The position numbers and the translations under genes were made by a program. From Bacteroidota bacterium (GTDB taxonomy: Bacteria; Bacteroidota; Bacteroidia; NS11-12g; UBA9320): a stretch of DNA of 64,000 nt. Positions 63,992 through 64,000 of this stretch are shown piece after piece. The stretch is taken from positions 40,589 through 104,588 of the forward strand of contig JAIBDD010000007.1 of the NCBI GenBank assembly GCA_024679565.1. The letters run 5' to 3'. The stretch's first letter is position 1. Each line of letters starts with the position of its first letter. A model generated the notes under the pieces. It did no database searches. It was not told the origin of the DNA and saw only the letters and a program-made list of their open reading frames with translations.

Positions 63992-64000
63992 ATGGGAAAA
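63992..64000 (+). CDS. Start of a gene cut by the window edge
   Basis: Only MGK is visible: ATG GGA AAA at the very end of the window. The MGK opening is shared by several families, DnaK (MGKIIGIDLGTT) among them, but three residues do not allow any assignment. The presence of a 22-bp palindrome just upstream is the main support for a gene start. Confidence 0.35.

Noticed and set aside
1..64000. CRISPR array, prophage, transposon or integron
   Set aside because: No regularly spaced direct repeats, terminal inverted repeats, transposase, integrase or phage structural gene was found on either strand.

Overview
The window looks like chromosomal DNA of a Bacteroidota bacterium, most likely a flavobacterium-like marine or environmental species (inferred; no rRNA is present). 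The evidence is a complete sprA gene of the type IX secretion system, several secreted proteins with type IX C-terminal sorting tails, LytTR response regulators, family-specific genes (OstA-like, DUF4846, DUF4197, DUF4286, DUF6787, DUF3108), an amino-acid-lipid acyltransferase pair, and TAnnTTTG-type promoter elements. Coding density is very high. I see no insertion sequence, prophage, integrase, CRISPR array or rRNA. One tRNA gene, tRNA-Ser(GGA), is present.

Layout. 1-948: the end of a LytS-type kinase and its LytTR regulator. 950-2901: a small accessory cassette (HIRAN protein, unknown protein, divergent WYL regulator). 2950-4766: a tandem-OmpA-domain protein and a membrane-anchored coiled-coil/HhH protein. 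4862-9823: a large PNGase F-like secreted protein, LpxH-type hydrolase and a secreted unknown. 9826-14545: small housekeeping and unknown envelope proteins (AHSA1, DUF3108, outer-membrane protein, lipoprotein, ArsC-like, DUF4846). 14719-20419: a GH3-beta-lactamase fusion, DUF4197 lipoprotein and a protein with a MORN/YwqK-like tail. 20529-23052: DUF6787, Mrp, NifU-like and a UbiA-like membrane protein (Fe-S delivery plus membrane). 23054-24623: galE and a left-handed beta-helix N-acetyltransferase. 24811-26569: a glsA/glsB-like pair for amino-acid lipids. 26566-29185: a FixL-like PAS kinase with a receiver-CRP fusion regulator, divergent from msrB-msrA (29364-31068). 31076-36519: tilS, an OstA-like gene, DUF1684, panD, a YbhN-like flippase and rfaE2. 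36575-38291: an orphan LytTR regulator and an EamA transporter. 38283-46088: sprA and ruvA. 46210-47628: an ECF sigma factor, small zinc-type anti-sigma factor and a cytochrome P460-like lipoprotein. 48245-52459: a large, apparently highly expressed beta-helix/PKD type IX cargo protein. 52544-64000: enoyl-CoA hydratase, TatD, tRNA-Ser, DUF4286, lgt, GT2, polysaccharide deacetylase, TolC-like protein, gpsA, two further secreted or lipoprotein genes, an M20 dipeptidase and the first codons of a gene that runs off the end.

How the genes fit together. Much of the window serves the cell envelope: type IX secretion (SprA) and its cargo, lipoprotein maturation (Lgt), lipid A and heptose steps (LpxH-like, RfaE2, OstA-like), amino-acid lipids, and peptidoglycan recycling (GH3). 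The most interesting regulatory unit is the FixL-like kinase and REC-CRP regulator beside two methionine sulfoxide reductase lipoproteins. A perfect inverted repeat with a CRP/FNR-type TGA-N6-TCA core lies between the two divergent transcription units. Other points worth checking are a perfect 22-bp palindrome upstream of the last, cut-off gene, near-leaderless promoter spacing at several genes, tail-to-tail genes that share stop codons, and a 27-residue tyrosine-rich repeat in the large adhesin-like protein.
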